Of a stretch of DNA of 64,000 nt, positions 25,749 to 33,765 are shown piece after piece. Origin of the DNA: Serratia ureilytica (lineage in GTDB: Bacteria; Pseudomonadota; Gammaproteobacteria; Enterobacterales; Enterobacteriaceae); contig NZ_JABXOF010000002.1 of NCBI RefSeq assembly GCF_013375155.1, forward strand, positions 434,001 through 498,000, given 5' to 3'. The translations under genes were made by a program, and so were the position numbers. The stretch's first letter is position 1, and every line of letters starts with the position of its first letter. The notes beneath the pieces are model-generated. The model was given only the letters and a program-made list of their open reading frames with translations, ran no database searches and was not told where the DNA came from.

Positions 25749-25991
25749 ATGAAAATCCAGCTGTCGCTGCTGTTTCTCAGCCTGTTGGCCGGCAAGGCTG
25801 CGGCGTTTCAGTCAAAAGTGCCCGAGCCGCGCACCGAACAGGCGCGTGCGGCGGAACAGAACATCGAAAATCTGTTTTACGGCTTTCACGCTATGGACGC
25901 CCAGCCGGTGAATATCGGCCGCTGTGAGGCGGTGCCGGTGGCGGGATGCCAGTGCGCCTTCTGCACCCAGCTGCGGCAGGCCGGGCGCTGA
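25749..25991 (+). CDS. Small exported Cys-rich protein (80 residues)
   Basis: Residues 1-19 are a clear Sec signal peptide (MKIQLSLLFLSLLAGKAAA, cut after AAA). The mature part is about 60 residues, with four cysteines packed at the end: Cys59, Cys67, Cys69, Cys72 (CQCAFC). Such spacing suits metal binding or two disulfides. GGGAAGACGACG precedes the ATG. It overlaps no other gene and is convergent with the AlaX gene five bases away. Family not recognised. Confidence 0.65.
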   Translation: MKIQLSLLFLSLLAGKAAAFQSKVPEPRTEQARAAEQNIENLFYGFHAMDAQPVNIGRCEAVPVAGCQCAFCTQLRQAGR

Positions 25992-25996
25992 CGCTT

Positions 25997-26629
25997 TTAT
26001 TCCAGCGCATACTGCACGATCAGCTGCCCTTTCTTCATCTTTACGCCGGTAATCGCGATCGCGCCCACCTCGCCCAACGTGGCGACATGCGTGCCGCCGC
26101 AACCGTAGGCGGGCAGATCGCCGAAACCGATCTGGCGCATCCCGTCCACCGCCTGTTGGCGACGCGGCAAATCGGCGGCGATCAGGCGCGCCAGCTCCGC
26201 GTGTAAAAACGCCGCCTCCAGCGTCTGTACGTCCGGCCCCGGCGTGAACGTGATGCGCCCTTCTCCCGGCCAATGATGCGCTTTCACCGGCTGCCAACCG
26301 CGGGTTTCCCCCAGCCAGCCGATCAGATGGCCGCCGGAGTGCCAGCGGGCGTGCAGCCGGCGTTGCGCTTCGTCGACCTGCATATTGACCGGCCCGATCG
26401 GCAGCGGCGCCGCCGTATAGTGCAACACCCTATCCCCCTGCTGCTGCACCCGCAACACGGCGACGCCATTCAACGCTCCCACGTCGGCCGGCTGCCCGCC
26501 GCCCTGCGGGTGAAACAGCGTGGCGTCCAGTTCCACGGCGTAAGCGCCCGCCTCGGCCGGCTCACAGCTCAATACCTGCGCCTGGCCCTGTAAATCGTCG
26601 CTGTAGTAATAACGTCGCTCGGTCATCAT
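25997..26629 (-). CDS. Alanyl-tRNA editing protein AlaX-like
   Basis: 210 residues. It has the free-standing editing domain of alanyl-tRNA synthetase: FHPQGGGQPADVG, the zinc motif HSGGH (HxxxH) near residue 97, and the second zinc motif CGGTHV near 177. These proteins hydrolyse mischarged Ser- or Gly-tRNA(Ala) in trans. Two ATG codons lie together at the start; either is possible. It is divergent from the LysR gene at 26697. Confidence 0.88.
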   Translation of the reverse strand: MMTERRYYYSDDLQGQAQVLSCEPAEAGAYAVELDATLFHPQGGGQPADVGALNGVAVLRVQQQGDRVLHYTAAPLPIGPVNMQVDEAQRRLHARWHSGGHLIGWLGETRGWQPVKAHHWPGEGRITFTPGPDVQTLEAAFLHAELARLIAADLPRRQQAVDGMRQIGFGDLPAYGCGGTHVATLGEVGAIAITGVKMKKGQLIVQYALE

Positions 26630-26696
26630 TTTTCTCCTCGGTTCGAAGAGCCATTATATTCATGTCATAATCGGAGCATAATCCGTCGCCATCACA

Positions 26697-27647
26697 ATGG
26701 ACCTTTGCGTCATGAGCACAAATCTTTCTTACGCGCTGTTGGCCGAAATGGCCGTTTTCGTCCAGGTCGTGGAGAGCGGCAGCTTTTCCGCCGCCGCCCG
26801 CAAACTGGGCGCTTCACCTTCCGCCGTCAGCCGCAGCGTGGCGAAGCTCGAACAGGCGCTGGCGCTGCAGCTGCTGCATCGCACCACCCGTAAACTGCGG
26901 CTGAGCGAAAGCGGCGAAGAGGCGTTTGCGCACTGCCGCACCCTGCTGGCGGCGGCCGACGCGGTGATGGCGATCGGCGGGCGCGGCGCCGCAGAGCCCG
27001 AAGGGCTGGTCAGCGTCAGCGTGCCCAAGGCGGTAGGCCGTTTCGTGCTGCATCCGCACATGCCGGAGTTCCTGCGACGTTATCCGAAGGTGGACGTGAG
27101 GCTGCGGCTGGAAGATCGTTATATGGATCTGATCGACGACCGCGTCGATCTGGCGCTACGCATTACCGATCGCCCGTCGCCGGGCTTGATCGGCCGTCAG
27201 CTGATGCGAATAGACCACCTGCTGTGCGCCACGCCGCACTATCTGGCGCAGCACGGCGCGCCGCAGCACCCGCACGATCTGGCGGCGCACAGCTGCATCT
27301 ATCTGGGAGAAACGCCGAGCGACGCGCAATGGAAGTTCCGCCGCAGCGGCAAAACGGTGACGGTCAACGTGCGCGGCCGCTACGCCGCCAACCACACCGG
27401 CGTGCGGCTGGACGCGGTGAAACGGCATATCGGCATCGGCAGCCTGCCGTACTTTACCGCCCGCCAGGCGCTCGACGAGGGCGAGATCGTGCAGGTACTG
27501 CCGGAATGGGATTTCCTCAGCAGCTATCACGGCGGCCTGTGGTTGCTTTACGCGCCCAACCAGTATCTGCCGCCCAAACTGCGGGTGTTTATCGACTATC
27601 TCGTCGCCTGCCTGGCGCAGGAGCCGCAGCTAAAGCGCCTTGCGTAG
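26697..27647 (+). CDS. LysR-family regulator
   Basis: 316 residues (311 if the second ATG at 26712 is used; neither has a clear ribosome site). N-terminal HTH: AEMAVFVQVVESGSFSAAAR and KLGASPSAVSRSVAKLEQAL; effector domain from about residue 95. The subgroup is the DhcR/YafC-like one often divergent from oxidoreductases; here the divergent neighbour is AlaX, 67 bases away. Its end overlaps the end of the convergent alkB by 18 bases. Ligand and targets unknown. Confidence 0.85.
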   Translation: MDLCVMSTNLSYALLAEMAVFVQVVESGSFSAAARKLGASPSAVSRSVAKLEQALALQLLHRTTRKLRLSESGEEAFAHCRTLLAAADAVMAIGGRGAAEPEGLVSVSVPKAVGRFVLHPHMPEFLRRYPKVDVRLRLEDRYMDLIDDRVDLALRITDRPSPGLIGRQLMRIDHLLCATPHYLAQHGAPQHPHDLAAHSCIYLGETPSDAQWKFRRSGKTVTVNVRGRYAANHTGVRLDAVKRHIGIGSLPYFTARQALDEGEIVQVLPEWDFLSSYHGGLWLLYAPNQYLPPKLRVFIDYLVACLAQEPQLKRLA

Positions 27648-28277
27648 CGTGATGTTGATGCGGTGCGGCCCCACCAGCGAGTGGTAGCCTTCCTTGACCG
27701 GCAGGATGCCGTGGAAACAGAGCCGCGACGGGCCGCCCCACACCACCACGTCGCCGTGCGCCAATGGGATGCGCCGCGCCCGGTCGCTGCGTTGCAGCCC
27801 GCCGAACTGAAAGACTGCCGGCAACCCGAGCGACACCGAGACGATCGGCGCGCCGAAGTCGTGCTCGTCTTTATCCTGATGCAGCGACAGCTTGCTGCCC
27901 GGATCGTAACGGTTCATCAAACAGGAATCCGGCACGAAGGGGCCAAAGCCCGCCTGCTGCGCGGCTTCGTCCGCCAACGCCATCAGAATAGGCGGGATCG
28001 GCGGCCAGCGTTTGCCGCTGCGCGCGTCGCGTTCCGAGTAACGGTAGCCGCGGCTGTCGCTGGTCCAGCCGTTGCCGCACCAGCTCATCGCCACCGACAT
28101 CACGTGCCCGCCGGGGGTGGTCAAATGCTGCCACGGCACCTGCGCCACCACGCCCTGCACCGCCGCCAGCAGTGCCGGCCCGTGATCGCGCACAAAGCCG
28201 TGCATCACCACCGCGCCGGGGGCGATCTCTTCACGCCACGGCGGCGGCAGCGCGTCTTCAAAAAGATCGATTGTCAT
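27630..28277 (-). CDS. alkB: DNA oxidative demethylase AlkB
   Basis: 215 residues (E. coli AlkB 216). Fe(II)/2-oxoglutarate dioxygenase that reverses 1-methyladenine and 3-methylcytosine damage. The iron ligands are in LSLHQDKDEHD (HxD) and LCFHGILP (distal His); RINITLRKA binds 2-oxoglutarate through Arg. Substrate-loop residues (GYRYSERDARSG) are conserved. The start at 28277 gives the family N-terminus MTIDLFED; a longer frame upstream lacks similarity. In E. coli alkB is downstream of ada; no ada gene is here. Confidence 0.95.
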   Translation of the reverse strand: MTIDLFEDALPPPWREEIAPGAVVMHGFVRDHGPALLAAVQGVVAQVPWQHLTTPGGHVMSVAMSWCGNGWTSDSRGYRYSERDARSGKRWPPIPPILMALADEAAQQAGFGPFVPDSCLMNRYDPGSKLSLHQDKDEHDFGAPIVSVSLGLPAVFQFGGLQRSDRARRIPLAHGDVVVWGGPSRLCFHGILPVKEGYHSLVGPHRINITLRKAL

Positions 28278-28410
28278 CGCCAAAACCTGTATGAATACAC
28301 AGTATCCATTGTAACCCGCCGCCGCCGATTGTCCAGCGCCCGGCTGCGCCATTGTCGTTGGCGGCAAATTTCTCTACAGTAGCCGCCATAAAATCAATCA
28401 CTCACCAGGA

Positions 28411-29295
28411 ATGCGTGTGATTAAGGGCATCACTCTTTCGGTCGTCGCCTCCATCTTGTTCGGCGCGATGTATTACTTCACCTCTACCCTCACCCCGCTG
28501 AACGGCGAACAGGTCTACGGCTGGCGCACGCTGCTGACGCTGCCGTTCCTGACGCTGTTCATGGCGCTGTCCGGCGATTGGCGCAAGGTGAGCGACACGC
28601 TGGTCGGGATAGGCCAACGGCCGCCGCGTCTGCTGGGCCTGCTGCTCACCTCGGCGCTGCTGGGGGTGCAGCTGTGGCTGTTCCTGTGGGCGCCGCTGCA
28701 CGGCAAGGCGCTCGACGTGTCGCTCGGCTATTTTCTGCTGCCGCTGACCATGGTGCTGGCGGGCCGTTTGATCTACCGCGATCGGCTGTCGCTGCTGCAA
28801 AAACTGGCGGTGGCGTGCGCCGTGGCGGGGGTGGGCAATGAGCTGTATCAGGCGGGCGGCGTATCGTGGCCGACGCTGGTGGTAGCGCTAGGGTATCCGC
28901 TCTACTTTATTTTGCGGCGGCGTTTCGGCACCGACAATCTCGGCGGCCTGTGGTGCGAGCTGACGCTGATGCTGCCGGCGGCGGCCTGGTTCGCCTTCGG
29001 CGACGGCGGCGCGGCGGCGCTGCAGATCAATGCCGAGCTGTATTGGCGCATTCCGCTGCTCGGCGTCATCAGCGCCGTGGCACTGGTGTGTTACATCCTC
29101 GCAAGCCGCATGCTGCCGTTCAGCCTGTTCGGCCTGCTGAGCTATGTGGAACCGGTGCTGCTGGTGCTCGTCGCGCTGCTGCTCGGCGAGAGCATCAGCC
29201 AAAGCGAATGGCCAACCTATCTGGCGATCTGGCTGGCGGTGCTGCTGCTGGCGGCGGAGGGCGCGCGGCACCTGCTGCGCCGCCAGCGGGTCTGA
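28411..29295 (+). CDS. rarD: RarD-type EamA/DMT permease
   Basis: 294 residues with ten membrane segments in two EamA halves. The N-terminus MRVIKGITLSVVASILFGAM and the motif QVYGWRTLLTLPFLTLF match RarD-type proteins, as do LASRMLPFSLFGLLSYVEP and LLGESISQSEW near the end. RarD members are predicted small-molecule exporters; the transported compound is unknown. It ends two bases before the stop of the convergent entA. Confidence 0.85.
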   Translation: MRVIKGITLSVVASILFGAMYYFTSTLTPLNGEQVYGWRTLLTLPFLTLFMALSGDWRKVSDTLVGIGQRPPRLLGLLLTSALLGVQLWLFLWAPLHGKALDVSLGYFLLPLTMVLAGRLIYRDRLSLLQKLAVACAVAGVGNELYQAGGVSWPTLVVALGYPLYFILRRRFGTDNLGGLWCELTLMLPAAAWFAFGDGGAAALQINAELYWRIPLLGVISAVALVCYILASRMLPFSLFGLLSYVEPVLLVLVALLLGESISQSEWPTYLAIWLAVLLLAAEGARHLLRRQRV

Positions 29296-29296
29296 C

Positions 29297-30055
29297 TCAG
29301 GCGGCCAGCGTGGCGCCGCCGTCGATCACGATGTCCTGCATGGTGATGTGGCTGGCCAAATCCGAGGCCAGGAACAGCACCGCGTTGGCGATCTCGTCCG
29401 GACGCGCGATTTTACCCAGCGGGATCCCCAGCTTGAACATCTCGGGGAAGCCGGCGATGGTGCGTTGCTGCGCATCGTCGGTCTGCCACATGCCGCGCTG
29501 CATCGGCGTGTCGGTCGAGCCCGGCGACACCAGATTGCACCGCACGCCGAACGGCGCCATCTCCAACCCCACGCAGTGGTTCAGGCTGGTCAGCGCCGCC
29601 TTGGAGGCGCAGTAGGCCGCCATCTGCGCGCGCGGCACGTGCGCGGCGTTGGAGCCGATGCTGACGATCGCCCCGCTGCGCTGCGCCTTGAAGTGCGGCA
29701 GCACGGCGCGAAACAGGTAAAACGCCCCCGAGGCGTTGACGTTGATGCACTGGTGCCAGTCATCCACGCTCAGATCTTCGGTATTGCCCATGCGCAGAAT
29801 ACCGGCGGCGTTGACCAACACGTCCAGTCGCGGGTTCTCCGCCAGCTGTTGGCGGCACACCGCCTCCACCAGCTCCGGCCGGCTGATGTCCAACGTCACG
29901 CAGGGGTAAGGCAGATCCGGATTGGCGAATTCTCGGTCAAACCCCACCACCTCGGCGCCCTGGGTCAAAAAGTGGCGGGCGATCTGCTCGCCGATGCCGC
30001 GCGCCGCGCCGGTCACCCACACGCGTTTGCCGGTGAAATCCATCTGAATGCTCAT
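29297..30055 (-). CDS. entA: 2,3-dihydro-2,3-dihydroxybenzoate dehydrogenase EntA
   Basis: 252 residues (E. coli EntA 248). SDR enzyme that makes 2,3-dihydroxybenzoate in catecholate siderophore synthesis. NAD loop VTGAARGIGEQIARHF, NAAGILRMG, catalytic Ser in VSIGSNAAHVPR and YCASK; RGMWQTDDAQQRTIAGFPEM is the substrate segment typical of EntA. Its ATG overlaps the stop of a 16-codon frame (30052-30102), suggesting coupled translation. Unlike E. coli entCEBA, entE and entB are absent between entC and entA, so activation of the product must use genes elsewhere. Confidence 0.93.
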   Translation of the reverse strand: MSIQMDFTGKRVWVTGAARGIGEQIARHFLTQGAEVVGFDREFANPDLPYPCVTLDISRPELVEAVCRQQLAENPRLDVLVNAAGILRMGNTEDLSVDDWHQCINVNASGAFYLFRAVLPHFKAQRSGAIVSIGSNAAHVPRAQMAAYCASKAALTSLNHCVGLEMAPFGVRCNLVSPGSTDTPMQRGMWQTDDAQQRTIAGFPEMFKLGIPLGKIARPDEIANAVLFLASDLASHITMQDIVIDGGATLAA

Positions 30056-30102
30056 GCGCGCACCGCCATCCGGGCGCACCGCCGGGTCATGTTGTTGTTC
30101 AT
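30052..30102 (-). CDS. 16-codon leader frame overlapping entA
   Basis: A frame MNNNMTRRCARMAVRA preceded by a good ribosome site (GGAGACAACG) whose TGA overlaps the entA ATG (ATGA). entA itself has no obvious ribosome site of its own, so ribosomes may reach it through this frame. It could also be the remnant of a lost gene between entC and entA. Confidence 0.5.
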   Translation of the reverse strand: MNNNMTRRCARMAVRA

Positions 30103-30155
30103 CGTTGTCTCCTGCGAAAGGCTATGACGCGGCGCGGACTGCGCCGCAAAGAGGC

Positions 30156-31346
30156 CTACAGCGCGCCGCTGTTCAGGCCGAAAGCGTTGAGCATGGTGCC
30201 CAGTTTGGCGGTGGTTTCCATCCACTCGGACTGCGGCGTCGAGGCGGCGACGATGCCCGCGCCGGCGAACAGCCGCACCCGGTTGCCGCGCAGCAGCCCG
30301 CTGCGGATGACGATCGCCCACTCGCCGTCGCCGTTGGCATCGCACCAGCCGACAATGCCGCTGAACAAGCCGCGATCGTGCGGTTCCAGAGCGGCGATCA
30401 GCTGGCGGGCGCTTTCGGTCGGGAAGCCGCACAGCGCCGGCGTCGGATGCAGCAGGCAGGCCAGCTGCATCACGTTGAGATTCGGGTTCAGCAGCTCGCC
30501 GCGAATGCGGGTGGACAGGTGCCACATGGTGCCGGTGCTGAGCAGCGACGGGCCGCTGGGTACGCTCAGGGTGGCGCACAATGGCGCCAGGTGGCGGCGA
30601 ATGTCGTCGATCACCAGCTTGTGTTCGTATTTGTCTTTGGTCGAGCGCATCAGGCGCTCGCTGCCGAGGCGATCCTGCTGCGGATCGTCCTGTCGGCGCG
30701 CCGAGCCCGCCAGCGGATTGGTGTGGATCTCGCCGCCCTGCTTGCGGATCAGCAGTTCAGGGCTGGCGCCGATCAACACGCTGCCATCGGCCAGCGGCAG
30801 GGAGAAGTGGTAACCGGTCGGGTTCTGCACCATCAGGTTATTGAGGATCCGGTGGCCGGCCACCGGATCCTCCAGCTCGATATCGAGGATGCGCGACAGC
30901 ACCGCCTTGTCCAGCTTGCCTTGTTTAAAGCGGCTGACCGCTTCCGCGACCGCGTGTTTGAATCGCGGTTCATCTGGAATACTGGTGCAGGCGACCAGGC
31001 GATGCGGCTGTTGCAGCATCGGGCGCGCGGCGCGGATAAAGCTGTCGTTGGCGACGAATCGGCTTTCTTCAGGGATATACAGGCAGGAAGGCCGGCGCGT
31101 GTCGAACGGAATGGCGCCCACCACCACCGGGGCCGCCTGGCCGGCGGCTTTGGCGCGCGCCAGCGCCTGGCGAATATGCTGCGCCAGCGCGCTGCCTTCC
31201 TGCTCGCCGCCGAACGCCGGCGTCTCGATACGCTCAAACACGCCATCGGCGGAGAGGGAACGGAATTCTGACCGGTACAAAAAGGTCGATTGTTCGGCGT
31301 ACTCAAACCCGGAGAAGGTTTGGTTTTCTGTCGTCAGTGTCGCCAC
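30156..31346 (-). CDS. entC: Isochorismate synthase EntC
   Basis: 396 residues (E. coli EntC 391). It converts chorismate to isochorismate, first step to 2,3-dihydroxybenzoate. Chorismate-binding signatures: ALCGFPTESARQLIAALEPH, LFSGIVGWCDANGDGEWAI, VRLFAGAGIVAASTPQSEW, and the LAGSARR segment. The GTG at 31346 is chosen because AAAGGAG lies seven bases upstream; the longer ATG frame would run through the Fur-type site. First gene of an entC - (leader frame) - entA operon. Confidence 0.93.
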   Translation of the reverse strand: MATLTTENQTFSGFEYAEQSTFLYRSEFRSLSADGVFERIETPAFGGEQEGSALAQHIRQALARAKAAGQAAPVVVGAIPFDTRRPSCLYIPEESRFVANDSFIRAARPMLQQPHRLVACTSIPDEPRFKHAVAEAVSRFKQGKLDKAVLSRILDIELEDPVAGHRILNNLMVQNPTGYHFSLPLADGSVLIGASPELLIRKQGGEIHTNPLAGSARRQDDPQQDRLGSERLMRSTKDKYEHKLVIDDIRRHLAPLCATLSVPSGPSLLSTGTMWHLSTRIRGELLNPNLNVMQLACLLHPTPALCGFPTESARQLIAALEPHDRGLFSGIVGWCDANGDGEWAIVIRSGLLRGNRVRLFAGAGIVAASTPQSEWMETTAKLGTMLNAFGLNSGAL

Positions 31347-31373
31347 AAGACCACTCCTTTGTTGCGCCTCACC

Positions 31374-31404
31374 AATGATAATGTTTATGCGAATAATTAT
31401 CATT
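31374..31404 (-). promoter_or_regulatory. Fur-type operator upstream of entC
   Basis: Inverted arms AATGATAAT (31374-31382) and ATTATCATT (31396-31404), each carrying the GATAAT hexamer of the Fur box, separated by 13 bases. Centre about 43 bases upstream of the entC start, where the promoter must lie. Iron-repressed entC is established in enteric bacteria. Confidence 0.8.
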
Positions 31405-31535
31405 AGCTGTAAAGGGTGGGTAAATTACACCGGATCCCCACCGTCGGTCAATCTCCGATGAATGAATCTTTCCGCACGCCGCGGCAAATTCGCGTTACGC
31501 CACAACAAGAAATAACACACTGTTATTATTGTGTT

Positions 31536-32228
31536 TTAGCAAAAAATAAAAGTCGTGACATCGTCACCTTCACGCCAAAACCGCCCGGCGAAACGCCGTC
31601 CGGCGCAGCAATGCGGCGTCAACGTGGTGAGCAGCGCCAATTCGAACGTCTGCCGCTGCGCATCCACCGCCACCATCCGCGCATCAAGAAAATCGAAATA
31701 TCGGCGCACCTGCGGGTACAGCGCTTTGAACAGGCTCTCTTTGGCGGAAAACGTCAGCGTCAGCAGCTCGTTGAACGGCAGCGTTTCGCCCAGCAACGTC
31801 TCGCGCTCCACCGGTGAAACGATCGCGCTCCACAGCTCCTCCGCTCGCGCCACGGACAGCAGCGTCTCCACATCCAGCCCAACGCCGCCCAGCCCGCTCT
31901 CTCGGTGTACGGCGCACAGCGCGGTATGCGAATTATGGCTCAGCGCCCCGGCGATGCCCGGCGGCCACTGCGGCGCGCGATCTTCGCCGCGCGCCAGGGT
32001 GAAGTCGGCGAAACCGAGCGGCGCCAGCAGCTGTCGCGCCAGCACACGCCCGGCCAGATACTCCGCACGGCGTTTCGGCACCGCGCGCGCCAGGTGGTCC
32101 GGCAGCGTAAAGCCCGCCTCGGGAAAACTGTCGTCGCGATACTCCGCCAGCGCAAACTGGCAGCGCGCCACCTGGCCCGGATAGCCGTCCGGCGTGAAAA
32201 ATTCGATATTGCGGATAAAAGTGGGCAA
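31536..32228 (-). CDS. entD: 4'-phosphopantetheinyl transferase EntD-like
   Basis: 230 residues (EntD is about 206-235). It loads phosphopantetheine from CoA on carrier domains of siderophore synthetases. Family motifs: APQWPPGIAGALSHNSHTAL, GLDVETLLSVARAEEL (Mg-binding D and E), and LTLTFSAKESLFKALYPQVR. The only start in frame after an upstream stop is TTG at 32228; a nearby ATG (32241) is out of frame, so either a rare start or a one-base error is possible. The gene is on the same strand as entC, 190 bases upstream, but the Fur site lies between them. Confidence 0.88.
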   Translation of the reverse strand: MPTFIRNIEFFTPDGYPGQVARCQFALAEYRDDSFPEAGFTLPDHLARAVPKRRAEYLAGRVLARQLLAPLGFADFTLARGEDRAPQWPPGIAGALSHNSHTALCAVHRESGLGGVGLDVETLLSVARAEELWSAIVSPVERETLLGETLPFNELLTLTFSAKESLFKALYPQVRRYFDFLDARMVAVDAQRQTFELALLTTLTPHCCAGRRFAGRFWREGDDVTTFIFC

Positions 32229-32349
32229 CGGCGGTATCCATGATAAGCAGGCTGGCTGATGATGTTAGCCCCCGAAACGGCCTGCAACAATGACCCTGGG
32301 CAAAATAAATGGCGTTAAGTCCCGCGCGGAGGCGCGTTGGGCGAAATGG

Positions 32350-32384
32350 GAAAAGGCCTCTCCCCCGCATTCGGGAGAGAGGCC
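32350..32384 (-). terminator. Terminator of agp
   Basis: Imperfect stem GGCCTCTCCC with GGGAGAGAGGCC (two-base bulge), loop about 8; on the minus strand it is followed by a short T4 run. Six bases after the agp stop. Confidence 0.65.
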
Positions 32385-32389
32385 GGGCA

Positions 32390-33619
32390 TTACAAGATGC
32401 CTTTCATGGTCTTCTCGAAATCGCTCCAGGCGCAGAAGCCGTCTTTATCGATCGGGCAGCCTTTCAGCGCCAGCGTCACGCGCTGCGGCGGGGTTTGCAG
32501 CGTCAGCGGTGTCGCCTTGCGCAACTGCTCGGTGGACTGATAGACGTACTCGATCTTCAGCAATTCCCGGTCGTTCTGCGCGTCGCGCCAGCGCTGGAAC
32601 ACCAGTTTGCCGCCGATCGGCGTTTTCTCGTACTGCTGCGGCAGCTGATACGGCTGGAACTGCATGGCCGACAGCAGCGAGGCGATATTGGAGTCGTGGC
32701 CCACCAGCACCGTCAGCTTCGGCGCGTCCGGTTTACGCTCGCCCAGCAGCGCGTTGTTGATGTAGGTCAGCAGCGGCTTGGCGACGTTCTGCGCCACCAC
32801 CGGCGAGGTGAACAGCGAATCCTGATAGCCGTCTTTCAACTGCGCCAGCTGCTGCCACTGGTGCGGCGTGGCGATTTTGCCCCAGGCCACCTCTTTCATC
32901 GGGAAACCTTCGTAGTACTGCAGCATAAAGGCGTCCACCAGCGAGTTGCCCACCCGCAGCGGGCCGGAGACGCCCGGCTCTTTGCCCGGCACCGCGCTCA
33001 TCACGCTGGCTTCTTTGGTCAGGTCGCAGTGTTTGTCGGTCTTGCAGGCGGCGGAATCCTTGTAGTCGATGATCTTCGCCAACTGCTGATAAGAGGCGTC
33101 CAGCTTCAGCGATCCCAGCGCGGCGTTCATCGCGGCCAGCGCCTGCTGGTTGAAGGCTTCGCTGGTGTCGGTGATGATCGGGTTGAAGGTCGGATCCATC
33201 TCGCCCATCTTGTCCTGATGGTGCACGCTGACGTCGCAGCCCGGGAACGCGCCATTGCTGAAGAACTGCGCGGTGGCCACCGTGCGCTGCAGGCTGTTGG
33301 CGTAGACGTACACGCTGCCGGCGGTCGGGCAGCCCTCTTGCGGCAACAGGCCGGTCTGCTTCAGCCAGGCGTTGAAATAGTGCCCCATATACACTTCCAG
33401 CACCCCGCCCTTGGTGGTCAGCTGGCCGCCCGGCGTTTCCCAGGCCGGCCAGGCCTTCGGCGTGGACTGCGCCAGCACGCTGCCGTTGTTGGCCAGCGGC
33501 GCGCGCAGGTTATGGCGGCTCATCACCAGCACCTGTTCCAGTTGATAACCACCGGCGTCCGCCAGCGCGTTCCCGGTGAATAACAAAGGCAGGCACAGCA
33601 ATAACGTTTTTTTTCTCAT
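32390..33619 (-). CDS. agp: Periplasmic glucose-1-phosphatase Agp
   Basis: 409 residues (E. coli Agp 413), similar over the whole length. Histidine acid phosphatase that releases glucose from glucose 1-phosphate in the periplasm, with minor phytase activity. Signal peptide residues 1-20 ([18 protein letters not shown]). Catalytic segment [15 protein letters not shown] with the phosphorylated His, and the proton-donor motif [25 protein letters not shown] and [15 protein letters not shown] identify Agp rather than AppA. Single gene with its own terminator. Confidence 0.95.
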   Translation of the reverse strand: MRKKTLLLCLPLLFTGNALADAGGYQLEQVLVMSRHNLRAPLANNGSVLAQSTPKAWPAWETPGGQLTTKGGVLEVYMGHYFNAWLKQTGLLPQEGCPTAGSVYVYANSLQRTVATAQFFSNGAFPGCDVSVHHQDKMGEMDPTFNPIITDTSEAFNQQALAAMNAALGSLKLDASYQQLAKIIDYKDSAACKTDKHCDLTKEASVMSAVPGKEPGVSGPLRVGNSLVDAFMLQYYEGFPMKEVAWGKIATPHQWQQLAQLKDGYQDSLFTSPVVAQNVAKPLLTYINNALLGERKPDAPKLTVLVGHDSNIASLLSAMQFQPYQLPQQYEKTPIGGKLVFQRWRDAQNDRELLKIEYVYQSTEQLRKATPLTLQTPPQRVTLALKGCPIDKDGFCAWSDFEKTMKGIL

Positions 33620-33731
33620 CCGCAGAGGCTCCCGGAAAATGATTATTTTTAAGGTGTTAGCGTTTGCCTGCGTATGATGGCGGGGTTAGTGTGACAAGTG
33701 TGTGACAGGGTTCACGGGAAAAGATCGTACC

Positions 33732-33755
33732 AGCGGCCACCGGGCGGCGGCCGCT
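33732..33755 (-). terminator. GC hairpin after citT
   Basis: AGCGGCC (33732-33738) pairs with GGCCGCT (33749-33755). No T run follows on either strand, so termination is uncertain; it marks the 3' end of the citrate operon. Confidence 0.4.
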
Positions 33756-33765
33756 GTGCGTCAAC

